Below, piece after piece: positions 62,747 through 64,000 of a stretch of DNA of 64,000 bases. The translations under genes and the position numbers were made by a program. The notes under the pieces were generated by a model. That model was given only the letters and a program-made list of their open reading frames with translations. It was not told the origin of the DNA and did not search any database. Numbering within the stretch: the stretch's first letter is position 1; every line of letters starts with the position of its first letter. Source of the DNA: JBBRHQ01 sp963725315 (lineage in GTDB: Bacteria; Actinomycetota; Thermoleophilia; Solirubrobacterales; 70-9); assembly GCA_963725315.1 (NCBI GenBank), contig CAVRYA010000009.1, positions 248,001 to 312,000 on the forward strand, written 5' to 3'.

Positions 62747-64000
62747 TCAGGCGCCGGCGCCGAGCTTCGGCGAGTACCAGGGCGCATCGAGCCTGCGCGC
62801 CAGATCCTCGGCCAGCCCCTCGACCGGGACCCTCACCTGCTCCAGGGAGTCGCGGTCGCGCAGGGTGACCGTTTCATCCTCCATCGTCTGCCCGTCGACG
62901 GTGATCCCCCAGGGGGTGCCGATCTCGTCCTGGCGGCGGTAGCGCTTGCCGATCGAGCCGCCCTCGTCGAACTCGGCAGGGAGGTGGGCGCGCAGGCCCT
63001 CGTAGATCTCGCGCGCCCTCTCGGGCATCCCCTCCTTCGAGACCAGCGGCAGCACAGCGACCTTGACCGGGGCGAGCCGGGGGTGGAGGCGCAGCACGGT
63101 CCTCTGGCGCCCCTCGACCTCCTCGGTGTCGTAGGCGTCGACCAGGAAGGCGAGGGTGGCGCGGTCGGCGCCGGCGGCCGGCTCGATCACGTGGGGGACG
63201 TAGCGCTCCTTGGTCTCCTGGTCGAAGTACTCGAGCTTCTCGCCGGAGAACTCCGCATGGCGGCTGAGGTCGAAGTCGCCGCGGTTGGCGATCCCTTCGA
63301 GCTCGGACCAGCCGATCGGGAAGAGGTACTCGACGTCGCTGGTTCCCGAGGAGTAATGGGAGAGCTCGTCGGCCTCGTGGGGGCGAAGCCGCAGGTGGTC
63401 GGGCCGGATCCCGAGGTCGAGGTACCACTGCCGCCGGATCTCGATCCAGCGCTCGTACCACTCCCCGGCATCCGCCGGCGGGACGAAGAACTCCATCTCC
63501 ATCTGCTCGAACTCGCGGGTGCGGAAGACGAAGTTCCCCGGGGTGATCTCGTTGCGGAAGGACTTGCCGACCTGGGCGATCCCGAACGGCGGGCGCTTGC
63601 GCGCGAACTGCAGCACGTTCTTGAAGTTGATGAAGATCCCCTGTGCCGTCTCCGGGCGCAGGTAGACCTCGGCGCCCTCCCCCGCGACCGGCCCGATCTG
63701 GGTCTCGAACATCAGGTTGAACTGCCGCGCCTCGGTCAGGTCGCAGTCCGGGCCCTCCCCGGGGAGCTTCGATGGCTTCTGCCCGCAGCGGCCGTCCTCG
63801 AGCTTGTCGGCGCGGAAGCGCAGCTTGCAGGTGCGGCAGTCGACCAGCGGGTCGGTGAAGCCCTCCAGGTGCCCGGAGGCCTCCCAGACGCGGGGGTGCT
63901 GCAGGATCGCCGAGTCGAGGGCGACGATGTCGTCCCGCTCCTGCAGCATCGAGCGCCACCACTCGGCCTTGACGTTGCCCTTCAGCAGGACGCCGTAATG
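62747..64000 (-). CDS. glyS: Glycyl-tRNA synthetase (dimeric), N-terminus cut by window edge
   Basis: About 417 residues are visible, running off the right edge without a start. WWRSMLQERDDIVALDSAILQHPRVWEASGHLEGFTDPLVDC is the class II entry. CRTCKLRF is a zinc-binding insertion, RPETAQGIFINFKNVL and PFGIAQVGKSFRNEITP are motif 2, FREFEQMEMEFF-like residues follow, and GTPWGITVDG belongs to the anticodon-binding domain. This is the alpha2 type of enzyme, charging tRNA-Gly. It is convergent with the small coiled-coil gene. Confidence 0.95.
   Translation of the reverse strand, partial: HYGVLLKGNVKAEWWRSMLQERDDIVALDSAILQHPRVWEASGHLEGFTDPLVDCRTCKLRFRADKLEDGRCGQKPSKLPGEGPDCDLTEARQFNLMFETQIGPVAGEGAEVYLRPETAQGIFINFKNVLQFARKRPPFGIAQVGKSFRNEITPGNFVFRTREFEQMEMEFFVPPADAGEWYERWIEIRRQWYLDLGIRPDHLRLRPHEADELSHYSSGTSDVEYLFPIGWSELEGIANRGDFDLSRHAEFSGEKLEYFDQETKERYVPHVIEPAAGADRATLAFLVDAYDTEEVEGRQRTVLRLHPRLAPVKVAVLPLVSKEGMPERAREIYEGLRAHLPAEFDEGGSIGKRYRRQDEIGTPWGITVDGQTMEDETVTLRDRDSLEQVRVPVEGLAEDLARRLDAPWYSPKLGAGA

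Overview
The window is high-GC, densely coded chromosomal DNA whose gene content fits the actinobacterial class Thermoleophilia (Solirubrobacterales-like). The clues are an array of SnoaL-like proteins beginning MSxENVEIV, a Bacillus-type large SRP RNA, a succinate dehydrogenase locus with a CCG-domain subunit in place of cytochrome b, and many TetR, PadR, MMPL and cyclase/ATPase genes. This placement is an inference; there is no 16S rRNA here.

Layout. 1-9.6 kb: the end-truncated LuxR/MalT-like ATPase regulator, an MMPL exporter divergent from its TetR regulator over a double operator, a SnoaL-like protein, a TolB-like propeller, a TauE remnant and two secreted proteins. 9.6-11.3 kb: no convincing gene; a tRNA-Val, a copy of its 3' end 1.2 kb away, and two CpG-depleted blocks unlike the host. 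11.3-24.2 kb: HXXEE membrane protein, KUP potassium transporter, sulfatase, SRP RNA, CASTOR/POLLUX-like channel, membrane glycosyltransferase, the dnaX-ybaB-recR group, a degenerate GGDEF protein and a MerR-type regulator. 24.2-28.3 kb: a tightly overlapped PadR-MMPL-DUF4188-thioesterase operon. 28.4-30.6 kb: five SnoaL-like paralogues. 30.7-35.2 kb: lysC, DUF427 protein, asd, Na+/H+ antiporter. 35.2-39.1 kb: sdhA-sdhB-sdhE operon in which sdhB is broken by a palindromic repeat element. 39.1-45.8 kb: site-2 protease, AidB-like acyl-CoA dehydrogenase, cNMP-binding protein, cyclase/ATPase regulator. 45.9-50.3 kb: icd, mdh, a small HTH protein, a 2-hydroxyacid dehydrogenase and a fatty acid hydroxylase. 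50.4-56.7 kb: MBL hydrolase, Hsp20, Lon, a GT39-like enzyme and a small membrane protein. 56.7-64 kb: a second copy of the repeat element, TetR, a 71-bp tandem repeat, lysyl oxidase-like protein, amidase, VOC protein, an R2-like di-iron/SCP2 fusion divergent from a TetR gene, and an edge-truncated glycyl-tRNA synthetase.

Function. Three TCA-cycle steps (SDH, ICD, MDH) and the first two steps of the aspartate pathway (LysC, Asd) are here, with replication/repair (DnaX, YbaB, RecR), protein quality control (Hsp20, Lon) and probable lipid or envelope export (two MMPL systems, each next to its own regulator).

Two cautions and one highlight. At least ten genes are broken by single-base indels, almost all extra bases, sometimes clustered; this looks like sequence error more than gene decay. 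The 10 kb region looks chimeric. The most interesting signal is a two-copy element with identical flanking boxes, an identical apical loop and stems of wholly different sequence that are each perfectly complementary. One copy sits inside sdhB and has split it into two ORFs overlapping by GTGA.
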